NCBI GenBank assembly: GCA_018389105.1
Contig: JACATO010000989.1
Coordinates: 434,001-498,000 of the forward strand
Source of the DNA: Nautilus pompilius
Taxonomy: Eukaryota; Mollusca; Cephalopoda; Nautilida; Nautilidae
Reading direction: 5' to 3'
Length of the DNA: 64,000 nucleotides
A program made the translations under genes and the position numbers. This document shows positions 24,700 through 36,476 of this stretch, piece by piece. The notes under the pieces were generated by a model. The model was not told the DNA's origin. It ran no database searches and worked only from the letters and a program-made list of their open reading frames with translations. Numbering within the stretch: the stretch's first letter is position 1; every line of letters begins with the position of its first letter.

Positions 24700-24890
24700 T
24701 GCACGAGAGCGTATCGTCGACGAAGCTGGCGTAACTTCGGCCACGAGATATTGCCACTGTCCACGAGGAAGCGTGGGAGAGAACTCACACGATCAGCCAG
24801 CGGAGAAGAAGAAACAACGCCGTGTAAGTCCACCGAACCGAGCCGACCGGGGTTCGAACTCGGGGCTCTCCCTCCTAACATCTAGGTAAT
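24700..24890 (-). repeat. tRNA-related SINE fragment (B box)
   Basis: Read on the minus strand, it has CCGAGTTCGAACCCCGGTC, a perfect RNA polymerase III B box (GTTCGAAC core at 24851-24860 on +). Continuation is a GC-rich body. The fragment at 62.8 kb shares GAGTTCGAAYCCCGGTC, so the two are likely one family. The A box is not clear, so it may be truncated. Confidence 0.45.
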
Positions 24891-26099
24891 TATGTGCAAA
24901 TATATTTCGATGTACCGTGTGAAGTGAATAGCGCCAATTTACTGAATTAAGAAATTTCAAATAATAAAGTTTTATGAGATTTTCGTAATATTCTTACTGA
25001 TGACTTCTTATACGTTTTACCAGAAATACCAAGCGGACGTCTAATGTTCATCTGTATTTTATTCATTTAAAAAAAAAAACAAACTTTCTTCTGCATCCAT
25101 CGGTTCATTGGCGAAATAACGACTGCTATCGATTACTTAAGGTTGGTTCTAAGTTATTTCCGCTCTTTTTTAGTCTTCTCTCGACAGCCAACTTTCAGCG
25201 TTTTTGCCCGGCAGATGACCCAATACCGAGCACTTTGATCCTACCATCACGCGGAAGAAATTAATTCCGACTGAATAATATCGGCCAAATTTATTAGTTA
25301 GAACCGTAATTACCTTTCACTATCTTAATAAACTTAATTTTTGATAACCTGCTCTCAGTTTTCTTTGTTTAGTGACGTGTCCAGTATATTTAGAATGCGG
25401 TTTTATTGTTTTTCCCAAAACATTTTCCAAATATATATATATATATGTGCATGAAAAATGTTATTTCATTTAGTGTGTGTGTGTGTATATATATTGTTTT
25501 CTACTAAGATAAGTAGATCTACACTTCGCGATTAAGAGCAGTTGTAGTAGTTCTCGCTGCGAGAGATACGTGTTTCAAGAATACTTCTGTTTTCCTTCCA
25601 GCCTCCGTGCCGCTAAGCTCTGGTCACCCGACACTTTGTGAGGAACACGGTTAATTACCCAATGCATATATACCGGGGAAAGATAAACCAGCACATTTTA
25701 AAAGTTGTTTAGTTGATTTTAGCCCATCTCGTGTGTGGACTCGATCGCTTTGGAAATCATTACATTTTATCCTTTTGTTGTTGTTGTTGTTTTTTTTTAT
25801 TTCACCAAAGTTCTTGTAAATTAACCGGAACTATTTACAATGTCTGTTTCGAGAAACGGCACACCCGCTACAAGCTACTTGGCCGACCAATTACTTTTAC
25901 TAGCAAGTTGCTATACCGAGGCTGGATATTCATTCACCGGCTGTGGTAGGATGCGTAGAGCAGTCATCGAAAACAACATTAGTTCTATGTACAAATGCTG
26001 TAGTCTATTCGTTGTGTATAACTGGCTAAAAATATGCTAATTAAAGTTGCAGACCATTCGTCAGAAAGTTAGCATCTAAGTATATACTCATCACAAATA
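24891..26099. other. intergenic sequence with CpG
   Basis: Contains (AT)n and (GT)n tracts near 25430-25495. Short open frames (25713-26040) show no recognised domain. Nothing else supported. Confidence 0.4.
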
Positions 26100-27340
26100 A
26101 AAAGTGCAACAAACGTTTCCAGGCCTGTAGCGTTCGTATTCCTGCTAAAGAGAACATGGACGTTGAACTAAATTCTATTTTAAAAAAAAACTTAATGTTA
26201 GTGGAAAATGAATTACACTGTTGGGAAAAAAATACAAGACAGGTGTCTGAAATGAGCGTTAAAAATGGCTGCGACGACAGCCTTAAAATCGTCACAGACA
26301 AATTGGTATTGGCAGAACAGGGCTTTTAATAACGATTGTGGATGCTACTGATTCCGATACGATCTTGTACACGTCTTGGTATCGATCAAGCTGTCGTTAT
26401 GGAATGCTGCGCCATTCTTCGACCAGGGAAACTTCCAACTGATCAAGAGATTGCGGGCAGTCTTGCCGATCGGGCACATACGTTCTTGGACGTCCAAACC
26501 GCGTTCGGTCTTATCTGGGTCTGGAGTTTGTGCAGGCCACGACGTTGCAGACCTTAAGTGCAGCGCTGGCAGCATTTGAATGGTGTGGTAGTCCATAGGG
26601 ATGGAGTCAGGACCTTGTCGTTGGGACAGAGGGACGGCTGGGGACGAAATGATCTTGTCCCTGTGTTTTCACTAATGTCACACCTAATGATGACAACAAA
26701 GGTTCTTTGGCTAGCCTGGATGCCAGCCCATTTCATCAGGCTGTGCCCATCAAATCGATCGCTTTGGGTAGTGACACAACCAGAAAATCTTTCCCTTTCC
26801 TCTCTCCGGACTTTAGCCCATCCATCGTTGATTTCCCGACAGAACCCCAAGACTCGTCGGCGAAAATCGCGTAACCCGCAGTTGTGCCGATGTGTGTGTG
26901 TGTGTGTGTGGCTCGTCGCAGGATTAGCTGTCGTTGTTTCCGTGTTAGATGGACTCGACGCAGCGGTGGCACTCGGGACCGCATACCACCGGTATGAACC
27001 CTGCTGCGAACTGCTCATGTCGAAGTTCTAAGGTTGTCTTTTTTGGAGGTCAGTTTGAAAACGTTGCGCTGTTGAAAAACGGTCTCTTCTGTAATGAATG
27101 AGAGGACAGCGAACTTCACGGAAGGCTGTGTAACAACCTTTGGGCGACGTGAACGAGGTCTTTCTGTGGACTGGCCAGTGCGACGGTACCTTGTTGGTGC
27201 GCTAGGGATGACACTGCGATTAACACTGTGCAGGGAAGTACAGGCGGCTGCGGTCCGAGCCTCGTTTTGGTATCGGGGATGTTTTGCCGCAGTAAAGAAA
27301 AAAAAAAATTTGCCTTTGATAAATGTCTGGATTACCATGA
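26100..27340 (-). pseudogene. Tc1-like transposase relic 2
   Basis: Minus-strand blocks in order: TRYRRTGQSTERPRSRRPK with VTTQ-like continuation (about 27200-27110), the linker after the N-terminal helix-turn-helix; TRKQRQLILRRATH; IFADESWG (about 26860), bearing the first catalytic Asp; RFDGHSLMKWAGI (about 26770-26720), matching the GGGSVMVWAGI motif; and SWPAQTPDPDKTE (about 26540-26500), bearing the third acidic site region (usually SPDLNPIE). A (GT)n expansion interrupts it near 26888-26910. Multiple frameshifts make it inactive. Family call is firm; terminal repeats were not identified. Confidence 0.85.
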
Positions 27341-28975
27341 CAACGTGAATGTCATTTAAAGAGCATAAACGACGATATTTTTTCTGATAATAATAATTAA
27401 AAAAAAGCCTGTCCCATTCAGGGTGGAGGGACTCTTGCCGAAGCCACGATGTTTATATTTCTCTTTGTATTTACTAAATTCGACTGTGATAATACACGTG
27501 GCCCTGGAATGACATTGCAGGAATACTTTACTTTTCTGCTCGACTGCGATGACAGCTCCGCAGAGAATTTAGACGGCCATTTCCATATCGCTTGACTTTC
27601 TTTCATTTTTCCATGCCAGCGCGCGTCTTTTTAAATGTTAGAACAGATAAAAAAAAATTTTTTTAAATGCTGCATTACGGAAGCATGCGGTTCTCTGCTT
27701 GCGTTTAGAATCTTCAAGACCTTATTACCGAGTTCCAGTAGGTGTGTTCATTGCGATACATAGTCTAACTACATGTTTCTTCTTCTTGTTCTCTTCCTTT
27801 TCTACAGCCTATTTTAAGAACCAGATCGGTCGGACCAATGAAATTTCTTTGAAGTACTCTTTAATTATTTTTTTCTCTCCGTCCATCAGCAGATCCGCAG
27901 AGATCAAAATCACTGCAACGTTCCGGTAATTATTTATTGATCTCCATCCTCAACCGTTCATCTCCGGAGACCGCTAACATTTGATCAGCGGTGGAGTTCC
28001 ATTCCACCTCATCAAGCTTCCATGATCCGCCATAAAATCCGAGAGTATTTTGGAAAATTGTGCAGTCAGAAAGACGAACCCAGCCGTCCCTGATAGTCCG
28101 ACCGCGCCACGCCGTTAGTAGAATCTCATTGACCTTGAGCACAGAAACCAAGATGTCAGCGAATCTTTGATCATCAGTTTTCGACTTCTTGTGCCATTTG
28201 ACACGCAAACTATCTGCTATATCCGTGCTAGAATTCGGCAAACAGTGGTTGTCTTCATATTAAAGGGGGCTGTCCATCATCTCTTGTAAAGAAATACCGG
28301 ACTTTTCTAATTGCGATTTTTTTTTTCCGCCAAGAATTTATTTTCTCTTTGATGTGACACGTAGAAGTCATTTGTGATCGAAAGGTTTCGGTTCCAAATA
28401 TAACGACACATCTGTCATTTTTCTACAGATATTTACTTAATCCTAGGAAGAATCTGTCGTGGAATTGATTGTTTCCCTTTGGTTCGAGTTTAATGATAAT
28501 GCAATAAAAATCTCTCTTCCGTGTCCCCCTATATGCAGACATATGGATGTTAAAGACGCCCGTTCTCACAACTGGTTCGGGAAACGTACAGCCGTAGACA
28601 CGCACAAAAGACAAGGGTCAAGGATACAGAGGGAACACGAGTTCCCAGGGACTGGAACCGCTGTTTGTAAGACGAACCTGGTCACAACGTTGGAGTATCT
28701 GAGATCGGTTTGGTTCAAGAAATTTAAAAAAAAAAAAACAACCTGTAATTCGAATGGTTTAGAAGACTCCCAGGTCTGCTATGCTAGATGCTGTGTAGGA
28801 AACCGGTGACCTCAGCAGATGCGGTGAATTTTTAAATTTCGAATTCATACTTGTAGTTTTAACTTTTCGAGCGTATTTAAAAGAATTTAAAATCTAACGA
28901 ACGACAAAGAATATCTTGAAACTTTCTGATAGCGAAAAGCAACAACGAAAAACCATATCCTCGAATTCTAATACA
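27341..28975. other. intergenic sequence, no recognised gene
   Basis: Open frames at 27930-28241 (-, 103 codons) and 28459-28809 (+, 116 codons) have no recognisable motif and no splice framing. I do not call them. Confidence 0.4.
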
Positions 28976-29487
28976 CGCTCTCTCTCTCTCTCCTCTCTCT
29001 CACACTCACACACACAGCCGTACACTAACACACAGGGAGATACACATACTAACATTGAGAGATATACACTTACACATACACACAACATACACTTATGCAC
29101 ATGGAAACACAGACACACTCACACACACACACACACACACACTCTCTCTCTCTCTCACACACACACACACAGAGCCGTACACTAACACACAGGGAGATAC
29201 ACATACTAACATTGAGAGATATACACTTACACAAACACAAACATACACTTATGCACATGGAAACACAGACACACTCACTCACACACACACACACACACTC
29301 TCTCTCTCTCTCACACACACACACACAGAGCCGTACACTAACACACAGGGAGATACACATACTAACATTGAGAGATATACACTTACACAAACACAAACAT
29401 ACACTTATGCACATGGAAACACAGACACACTCACTCACACACACACACACTCTCTCTCTCTCTCTCACACACTCTCACACACGCACA
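28976..29487. repeat. three-copy tandem repeat of about 156 bp with CA and CT tracts
   Basis: The AGCCGTACACTAACACACAG start recurs at 29016, 29173 and 29329, giving periods of 157 and 156 bp. Each unit continues into CATACTAACATTGAGAG, a TTATGCACATGGAAACACAG block, then (CA)n and (CT)n. The copies are nearly identical, so the expansion is recent. The period of 156 is a multiple of three, which explains long open frames on both strands. These are not genes. Confidence 0.93.
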
Positions 29488-29779
29488 CACACTAAAGGTG
29501 GTATGTAAAGACATTCTTCTTGAAGTAAACTATGGATAAAACTCAATGAAAACAATTGCAAACAACTGTTTATCATACATTATTTTTTTCTTTCTGCTAG
29601 GTATGTTATTCTTTTTTTTAAACCGAAATTTGTATTTTCTTCCGATATTTAGAATTCGTTCTGTTTATTTTATTTGATCACAAAATATCTTCCTACGTCC
29701 CATTTTGCTGTAAGACTTGATCTACATGTCATCATCACGTCAAGTGGCGGTCTAAATATTCTTGGAATTTGGAAAATAA

Positions 29780-29965
29780 TGTACAGAAGTACAACATCTT
29801 TGGAAAACAAAGCCGTTAGTATCAGTTTTTCCAAGTATACGCCCGGCGTTCTCACTCCTCCATCCAAAGCTCTGTTTAAACAACATTTGAAATATGCAAT
29901 CCAGGTATGGTCTCGTGACCTTGCCGAAGATGTCGACAGATTGGAAGTAGTGTCCAGGTTTTTTT
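29780..29965 (+). pseudogene. non-LTR retrotransposon reverse transcriptase, C-terminal fragment
   Basis: The frame encodes YTPGVLTPPSKALFKQHLKY then AIQVWSRDLAEDVDRLEVV. It corresponds to the conserved block after the LINE reverse transcriptase core (LYKALVRPHLEYAVQ-WSP, then KDIDLLE-VQR) found in CR1/jockey-type elements. Only this fragment is recognisable; it is broken by a T run at 29959. Confidence 0.65.
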
Positions 29966-30754
29966 TTTATTTATCACAATGATATTTGGGATGAAGAACC
30001 TTAGTTTTGCAAAGGTATAAAACGTAGAAAGATATCGGTAAATCTGGATTTTCAGGCTAGTAACTGCTTTTCTAAAAAAATTATTTGAGTGACGAATGCT
30101 TCTGACTATCTACACTGTCCAATGTGCCGCCATTAATTCATTAAAAATGTACTGGACCGATGGATTTAAAGAATGGAGGCTCCATGTAAGCGGAAAGGCT
30201 TCCCGCTCTTCTGTGGCTATATCTATGACTATAACGGTAATAGTTTCAATTCGTCTTGTTGTTTAGCATCCGAATAAACTAAAGTAGTTACTGATGTTTT
30301 GTAGCGAAGTGTTTTGGTCACCGATAAAGATGGAGGATGTTAAAATTGGCAGATAGGAATGCCTGGCATAAAATTAAAGAGGGGAAAGAATTCTGTACTG
30401 TTTGGCAGGTTTGGAATCCCACCACATCTTTAAGACGTCCTGTAGCTAGAAGCTACTTGTTTTTTCACTAATTTACTGTAAAGCATTCATTCAACTCATC
30501 TGTGTGTTCACAGCTTATAGAATATCCAAAACGATAAATTATTGGATCTTTCCGGTGTAGATTCTATGAGAAGATATGATGTAGTTTACGTTTAAAGGCA
30601 CGGAACAGCAGATATTAGTATTCTTTTTGATTACCAACGAATAGCAATTTTAATAAACCAACTAGAGGACATAATTACAAATGAGCTAAACTCCCTACAA
30701 GGTTTTCCGTTGGAAAAGATATACATATATATAGTTTTTTTTTTTTAGTAATAC

Positions 30755-31020
30755 AGTGTTGGCCAAAATTATTGTACTCCTGGTATGGTATGGCAATTAA
30801 TTTCTTGCTGATGTGTAACTATGGAGCAGAACAATAGACAGCAAACTTCAATAACCGCACACGTTACGGTATCGCCTTTAATAAAGAATACCATTTTAAC
30901 AAAGAAAATACAAGTGATAAATTAGAAACGAAGCAAAGGGTTAAACACAGCATAGTTACATTTAAACGGAAATACTCTATATATTTCGGGTGTTGCCTAC
31001 TTTTGGCCACCTACCCATCG
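30755..31020. mobile_element. possible Tc1-type short inverted-repeat element
   Basis: ACAGTGTTGGCCAAAATTAT at 30762 resembles a Tc1-type terminal repeat, and GTTGCCTACTTTTGGCCACC ends the segment near 31010, giving GGTGGCCAAAAGTAG in reverse. The shared core is only GGCCAAAA. It may be a non-autonomous relic directly left of the 44-bp minisatellite. Confidence 0.25.
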
Positions 31021-31080
31021 GTGTAGGAATTTTGGCAGTTAGAATAAATTTAGAATGGTGTATGTCGATATAACAGAGCC

Positions 31081-32970
31081 ATCCAGTTCGTGAAGCATAC
31101 CGATAAGTACTTCTTTACCTTGCGATCCAGTTCGTGAAGCATACCGATAAGTACTTATTTACCTTGCGATCCAGTTCGTGAAGCATACCGATACGTACTT
31201 CTTTACCTTGCAATCCAGTTCGTGAAGCATACCGATAATTACTTCTTTACCTTGCGATCCAGTTCGTGAAGCATACCGATAAGTACTTCTTTACCTTGCG
31301 ATCCAGTTCGTGAAGCATACCGATAAGTACTTCTTTACCTTGCGATCCAGTTCGTGAAGCATACCGATACGTACTTCTTTACCTTGCTATCCAGTTCGTG
31401 AAGCATACCGATAATTACTTCTTTACCTTGCGATCCAGTTCGTGAAGAATACCGATAAGTACTTCTTTACCTTGCGATCCAGTTCGTGAAGCATACCGAT
31501 AAGTACTTCTTTACCTTGCGATCCAGTTCGTGAAGCATACCGATAAGTACTTCTTTACCTTGCCATCCAGTTCGTGAAGCATACCGATAAGTACTTCTTT
31601 ACCTTGCCATCCAGTTCGTGAAGCATACCGATAAGTACTTCTTTACCTTGCGATCCAGTTCGTGAAGCATACCGATACGTACTTCTTTACCTTGCCATCC
31701 AGTTCGTGAAGCATACCAATAAGTACTTCTTCCTTGCCATCCAGTTCGTGAAGCATACCGATAAGTACTTCTTTACCTTGCGATCCAGTTCGTGAAGCAT
31801 ACCGATAAGTACTTCTTTACCTTGCGATCCAGTTCGTGAAGCATACCGATACGTACTTCTTTACCTTGCGATCCAGTTCGTGAAGCATACCGATAAGTAC
31901 TTCTTTACCTTGCGATCCAGTTCGTGAAGCATACCGATAAGTACTTCTTCACCTTGCGATCCAGTTCGTGAAGCATACCGATAAGTACTTCTTTACCTTG
32001 CGATCCAGTTCGTGAAGCATACCGATAAGTACTTCTTTACCTTGCCATCCAGTTCGTGAAGCATACCGATAAGTACTTCTTTACCTTGCCATCCAGTTCG
32101 TGAAGCATACCGATAAGTACTTCTTTACCTTGCGATCCAGTTCGTGAAGCATACCGATAAGTACTTCTTTACCTTGCGATCCAGTTCGTGAAGCATACCG
32201 ATAAGTACTTCTTTACCTTGCCATCCAGTTCGTGAAGCATACCGATAAGTACTTATTTACCTTGCGATCCAGTTCGTGAAGCATACCGATAAGTACTTCT
32301 TTACCTTGCGATCCAGTTCGTGAAGCATACCGATAAGTACTTCTTTACCTTGCGATCCAGTTCGTGAAGCATACCAATAAGTACTTCTTTACCTTGCCAT
32401 CCAGTTCGTGAAGCATACCGATAAGTACTTCTTTACCTTGCCATCCAGTTCGTGAAGCATACCGATAAGTACTCTTACCTTGCCATCCAGTTCGTGAAGC
32501 ATACCGATAAGTACTTCTTTGCCTTGCGATCCAGTTCGTGAAGCATACCGATAAGTACTTTTTACCTTGCCATCCAGTTCGTGAAGCATACCGATAAGTA
32601 CTTCTTTACCTTGCCATCCAGTTCGTGAAGCATACCGATAAGTACTTTCTTTACCTTGCCATCCAGTTCGTGAAGCATACCGATAAGTACTTCTTTTACC
32701 TTGCCATCCAGTTCGTGAAGCATACCGATAAGTACTTCTTTACCTTGCCATCCAGTTCGTGAAGCATACCGATAAGTACTTCTTTACCTTGCGATCCAGT
32801 TCGTGAAGCATACCGATAAGTACTTCTTTACCTTGCGATCCAGTTCGTGAAGCATGCCGATAAGTACTTCTTTACCTTGCGATCCAGTTCGTGAAGCATA
32901 CCGATAAGTACTTCTTTACCTTGCGATCCAGTTTGTGAAGCATACCGATAAGTACTTTGCCTTGCGATCC
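31081..32970. repeat. 44-bp minisatellite, about 43 copies
   Basis: The unit contains ATCCAGTTCGTGAAGCATAC, then CGATAAGTACTTCTTTACCT and TGCG or TGCC. Most units are identical except a G/C variant before ATCC, which occurs in blocks, and occasional TACGTACTT or TAATTACTT variants. Units with 1-3 base indels cluster at 32460-32700. The 44-bp period is not a multiple of three, so the open frame on the minus strand here shifts at each unit and is not a gene. No flanking duplication was seen. Confidence 0.97.
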
Positions 32971-34190
32971 TTGAGGCGCTACTAATAAACGTAATAGAAT
33001 GTACAAAAAGCTAGCAGAGTAATCTACAGTTCTGAACTGATGGCGATGTGGCCATCAAAAACGTAGTTAATATGTACAGATATTTGAATTACATCGACAT
33101 TAAGGCAGGCAGAAAATCTATATTTAAATTAAATGATAGAGTATTTATTTATTGGAATATATAATTTTAAAAAAAAGAATTTTAACGGATGAAGAATTTT
33201 TTCATGATTCCAGGACAATTTACAAATGAAACGAAATCGATCACTGGACTTTGCAGGATAGCGTGGTTAGAAGGCAATTAAAATACTCGGATAAATGTTC
33301 CGTTAATACTTTGAAATTAACAGGCAAATACAGATCCCTGTCACAAGAATTTTAACACCGCAAGTTCTGCACGTGTACATTTGTTCTGTAATGATGGCGT
33401 ACCAGCTGTTCGAAAAGTTACTTGCAGTATTTAGTAGGAATACCCTTTGCTTGGTGTAGTGCGAGAATCTATTACATTATCAGCGGTAAGTTGGTCCAAG
33501 TTTTCACGTATTCTTTCTGTTTCTACTCTTGGGTTGGTCTTGGTAATACAACACTTATTTCGACTTTCATAGTCGCCCAAAGGGATTTATATCCTGGCTC
33601 CGTGGGGGCTCGTGAAAGAAACGGTTTATTTCTCACATTTTTTAAAGCTGTCGAGGTTCGTTACTCAGCATTTCTGCACAACATAGTGATTGGTGTCGAG
33701 AAAATGCGGGCAGGAGACTATTCCGGGATGACTGGCGTGCAACCGGCAGAATCTAGCCCATCCGTTCGTCCATCTATCTATCCACAAATGCAAGACTTGT
33801 TCTACCAAAAGTAAATGACTGCACACACCAGTGTCTTCACATCCGCCCTGAATGTTTGTGATAATTACCGACTGCTGTCATGCAAACTTGGCATCCAGTT
33901 TGGTGCCTGCTGTAGCATTTGCAGAATGTCTAGAACTTCAGTGTGTAGTGATTACGTCTTCCGCTCTAAAGACGCTTCGTCGAGGTTTGTTTTCCTCGCA
34001 TCAACAAGCTGAAGCAGAAGCAAATAAAAGAGAATAATGGTTGTCGCCGGTGCTGTCGGTCGTACAGTGTGACGTGGCGAATGAGGTTGCCCTGATGGTC
34101 GCCCGGCTACTCAGCTCATGAAATCACGGGAAATGGGACAAGTTCCGGGAAATCGACGATAAATATCATGATGCTGAAACCCGAGGGGGG
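32971..34190. other. unique sequence between minisatellite and CRE arrays
   Basis: A 130-codon open frame (33422-33814) starts without ATG and has no recognisable domain, so it is not called. No repeat recognised. Confidence 0.35.
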
Positions 34191-34650
34191 GGAGAGATGA
34201 CGTCAATACATAGAGAGATATGATGTCAGTACATAGAGAAATATGACGTCAGTAAAAGAGAGATATGATGTCAGTACATAGAGAGATATGACGTCAGTAC
34301 ATAGAGAGATATGACGTCAGTAAAAGAGAGAGATGACGTCAGTACATAGAGAGATATGACGTCAGTAAAAGAGAGATATGATGTCAGTACATAGAGAAAT
34401 ATGACGTCAGTAAAAGAGAGATATGACGTCAGTAAAAGAGAGATATGATGTCAGTACAGAGAGATGTGACGTCAGTAAAAGAGATATGACGTCAGTACAT
34501 AGAGAGATATGACGTCAGTAAAAGAGAGATATGATGTCAGTACATAGAGAGATATTACGTCAGTAAAAGAGAGATATTACGTCAGTAAAAGAGAGATATG
34601 ACGTCAGTACATAGAGAGATATGACGTCAGTACATAGAGAGAGAGAGAGC
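34191..34650 (+). repeat. satellite array 1 with TGACGTCA (CRE) palindromes, 20 units
   Basis: Units of 22-23 bp alternate between GACGTCAGTACATAGAGAGA and GACGTCAGTAAAAGAGAGA, joined by TAT. I count 20 units: 13 with the full palindrome TGACGTCA, 5 with TGATGTCA (a CpG to TpG change) and 2 with TTACGTCA. TGACGTCA is the consensus site of CREB/ATF bZIP factors. Whether they bind here is unknown. Confidence 0.93.
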
Positions 34651-35467
34651 ATCGGCTCCGACAAATCTGCGGCGCAACAGACCGAAGAGAAAGGAATTTA
34701 AGATAGTCCATCTCCGTGTTTCTTTTTCTATATAAAGCCTTTCATCTTACATACTCTTCTGGTTGGTCACAAATAGCCGCTAGGGGGCGCTTCTTTTTCA
34801 ACCGGCTGCAAAAGCTTACAAATTTAAACGCTTGAACACCTTTCCCTGCCATTTACTTTTGGCTTTGTTAAATGCGATTATTTCGAGTTTTTAAACAGAA
34901 ATGATGTTCGCCAAGGGTGCGAGAGTATCTAGAGTTGTGCGGAACAAACTCTTTCGGACGCGCTGATTTGTCTTCAGCTTCGATCTTATTCTCAGTAGAA
35001 ATTAATGATAAATGACAAAGGGCGTATCGGGTGACGCACGTGTTTATTGTTATTAGTTTTCGTCACTCACTGACTCGTTAAAAATTAAAGATATTTCAGT
35101 GCGCGTAATTCTTTAATTTAAAATAAAAACAACTACAGTACACCCCCACCTCTCTTTAACTTCCGTCGATCTAATGGAAGCTGTCGTGACCTGCAGAAGT
35201 AACTTAGTAGATTGTCCGGCCGCCTATCGTCGCGCTAATAGAAGTATGGCGTGCAAGGACGGAAATACGGCTGTTTATGGAGGGGCCGAGGAGGGAAAAC
35301 GGCGATAGATTCTCGTCGCCGCCCAACTCGGCGCAAGCTGATTGCACTTCTTCTGGACTGCCTTCACCGTAAAATATGAGTTGGCGTGAAAGTGCACTAT
35401 AGCATTCCAATGAGTGAACTCCGCGTGACCTTACCAGTGCCCAGGTGACAGACAGCGACAAGATTTT
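34651..35467. other. unique spacer between the two CRE satellite arrays
   Basis: About 0.8 kb of non-repeated sequence. It contains a near-consensus CTCF motif at 34777-34790. A minus-strand open frame (35204-35461, 85 codons) has no recognisable domain. Confidence 0.5.
34777..34790 (+). promoter_or_regulatory. CTCF-like motif
   Basis: CCGCTAGGGGGCGC agrees with the known CTCF core CCASYAGRKGGCRS at 13 of 14 positions. It sits 127 bp after CRE array 1 and about 680 bp before array 2. Motif match only; no binding evidence. Confidence 0.4.
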
Positions 35468-35948
35468 AGAGCAGAGAGAGAGAGAGAGATAACGTCAGTA
35501 CAGAAAGAGAGAGATATGACATCAGTACAGAAAGAGAGAGATATTACGTCAGTACACACGGAGAGAGATATGACGTCAGTACACAAGGAGAGATATGACG
35601 TCAGTACAGCGAGAGAGAGATATTACGTCAGCACACACGGAGAGATATGACGTCAGTACAGAGAGAGATATTACGTCAGTACACACGGAGAGATATGACG
35701 TCAGTACAGAAAGAGAGAGATATTACGTCAGTACACACGGAGAGATATGACGTCAGTACAGAGAGAGATATTACGTCAGTACAGCGAGAGAGAGATATTA
35801 CGTCAGCACACACGGAGAGATATGACGTCAGTACAGAAAGAGAGAGATATTACGTCAGCACACACGGAGAGATATGACGTCAGTACACACGGAGAGATAT
35901 GACGTCAGTACACACGGAGAGATATGACGTCAGTACAGAGAGAGATAT
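35468..35948 (+). repeat. satellite array 2 with TGACGTCA (CRE) palindromes, 18 units
   Basis: Units of 23-27 bp: GACGTCAGTACACACGGAGA or GACGTCAGTACAGAAAGAGA, joined by TAT. I count 18 units: 9 with TGACGTCA, 7 with TTACGTCA, 1 TAACGTCA and 1 TGACATCA. TGACGTCA and TTACGTCA units tend to alternate, so the current higher-order unit is probably a dimer of about 50 bp. The open frame 35647-35877 is a by-product of the repeat. Confidence 0.93.
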
Positions 35949-36300
35949 GTAAAAACCCAATTTCGAAAAGATTTCATTTATCTAAATAGATCGAAGTTTA
36001 ATCTGATCAGTCCAGAAGGAAGCGGGAAGCAAACAAATGCCTTGCCAGCCAATTTACTCAGCGTAGCAGGAGATTGTACTTTCTCTCTCGTAAAAAGTGT
36101 TCGTTACGCATGCATGGCAGCAGACGAAACCCACAAAGTAAACTAACAGTATATATGCATATATTTCTTGTTGACAGTCTAAAAGGCGTATTTAAAAGGA
36201 TCACTGTTACTCCGCGAATTTCAAAACCAAACACTAAATTCTCCAAGGGCGGGAGAGATAGGAATCAATGACCCGCTGGAACTGAGAACCCTTGCAGATG
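35949..36300. other. short intergenic stretch
   Basis: Nothing recognised. Confidence 0.35.
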
Positions 36301-36311
36301 TCGAAGAACAA

Positions 36312-36476
36312 TGGCCATTCCAGTTATTATTAGCGCAGATGACTTAGTCAGCGATGATCTGAAATGGTGGTTACAAATAATAACTGACGCGGGCATCCAA
36401 CCTGAGACCCCTCAACCTATAAAAGGACTGGTCCGGAAGTCACTGACCGTACCAAACACATTCTCAAACTGTACTT
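36312..36476 (+). pseudogene. possible C-terminal fragment of an R2-like LINE
   Basis: A 54-codon frame from ATG reads MAIPVIISADDLVSDDLK with WWLQ following. Its start resembles the I-P-V-V-I-G-A-L segment close to the C-terminus of R2-like retrotransposon polyproteins. The similarity is short and from memory of the family. The frame ends at TGA and the neighbouring element relic starts 420 bp later. Confidence 0.3.

Noticed and set aside
26558-27031. 157-codon + strand frame
   Set aside because: It is the antisense shadow of the Tc1-like relic on the minus strand.
27930-28241. 103-codon minus-strand frame
   Set aside because: No recognisable motif or splice signals; not distinguishable from chance.
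29055-29508. Open frames of 132-146 codons rich in Thr-His or Cys-Val
   Set aside because: They arise from the tandem CA/CT repeat with a period divisible by three.
32389-32589. Minus-strand frame with LHELDGKV repeats
   Set aside because: The 44-bp period shifts the frame each unit; it stays open here only because indels cluster in this part.
31081-32970. CRISPR-like regular repeat
   Set aside because: Units are contiguous with no unique spacers and the host is a eukaryote; it is a minisatellite.
33422-33814. 130-codon open frame
   Set aside because: Starts without ATG, has no recognised domain or splice framing, and its composition does not differ from neighbouring sequence.
35647-35877. 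76-codon frame TSVQREI/ERYDVSTER repeats
   Set aside because: It is produced by the CRE satellite array 2; no start context or conserved frame among units.
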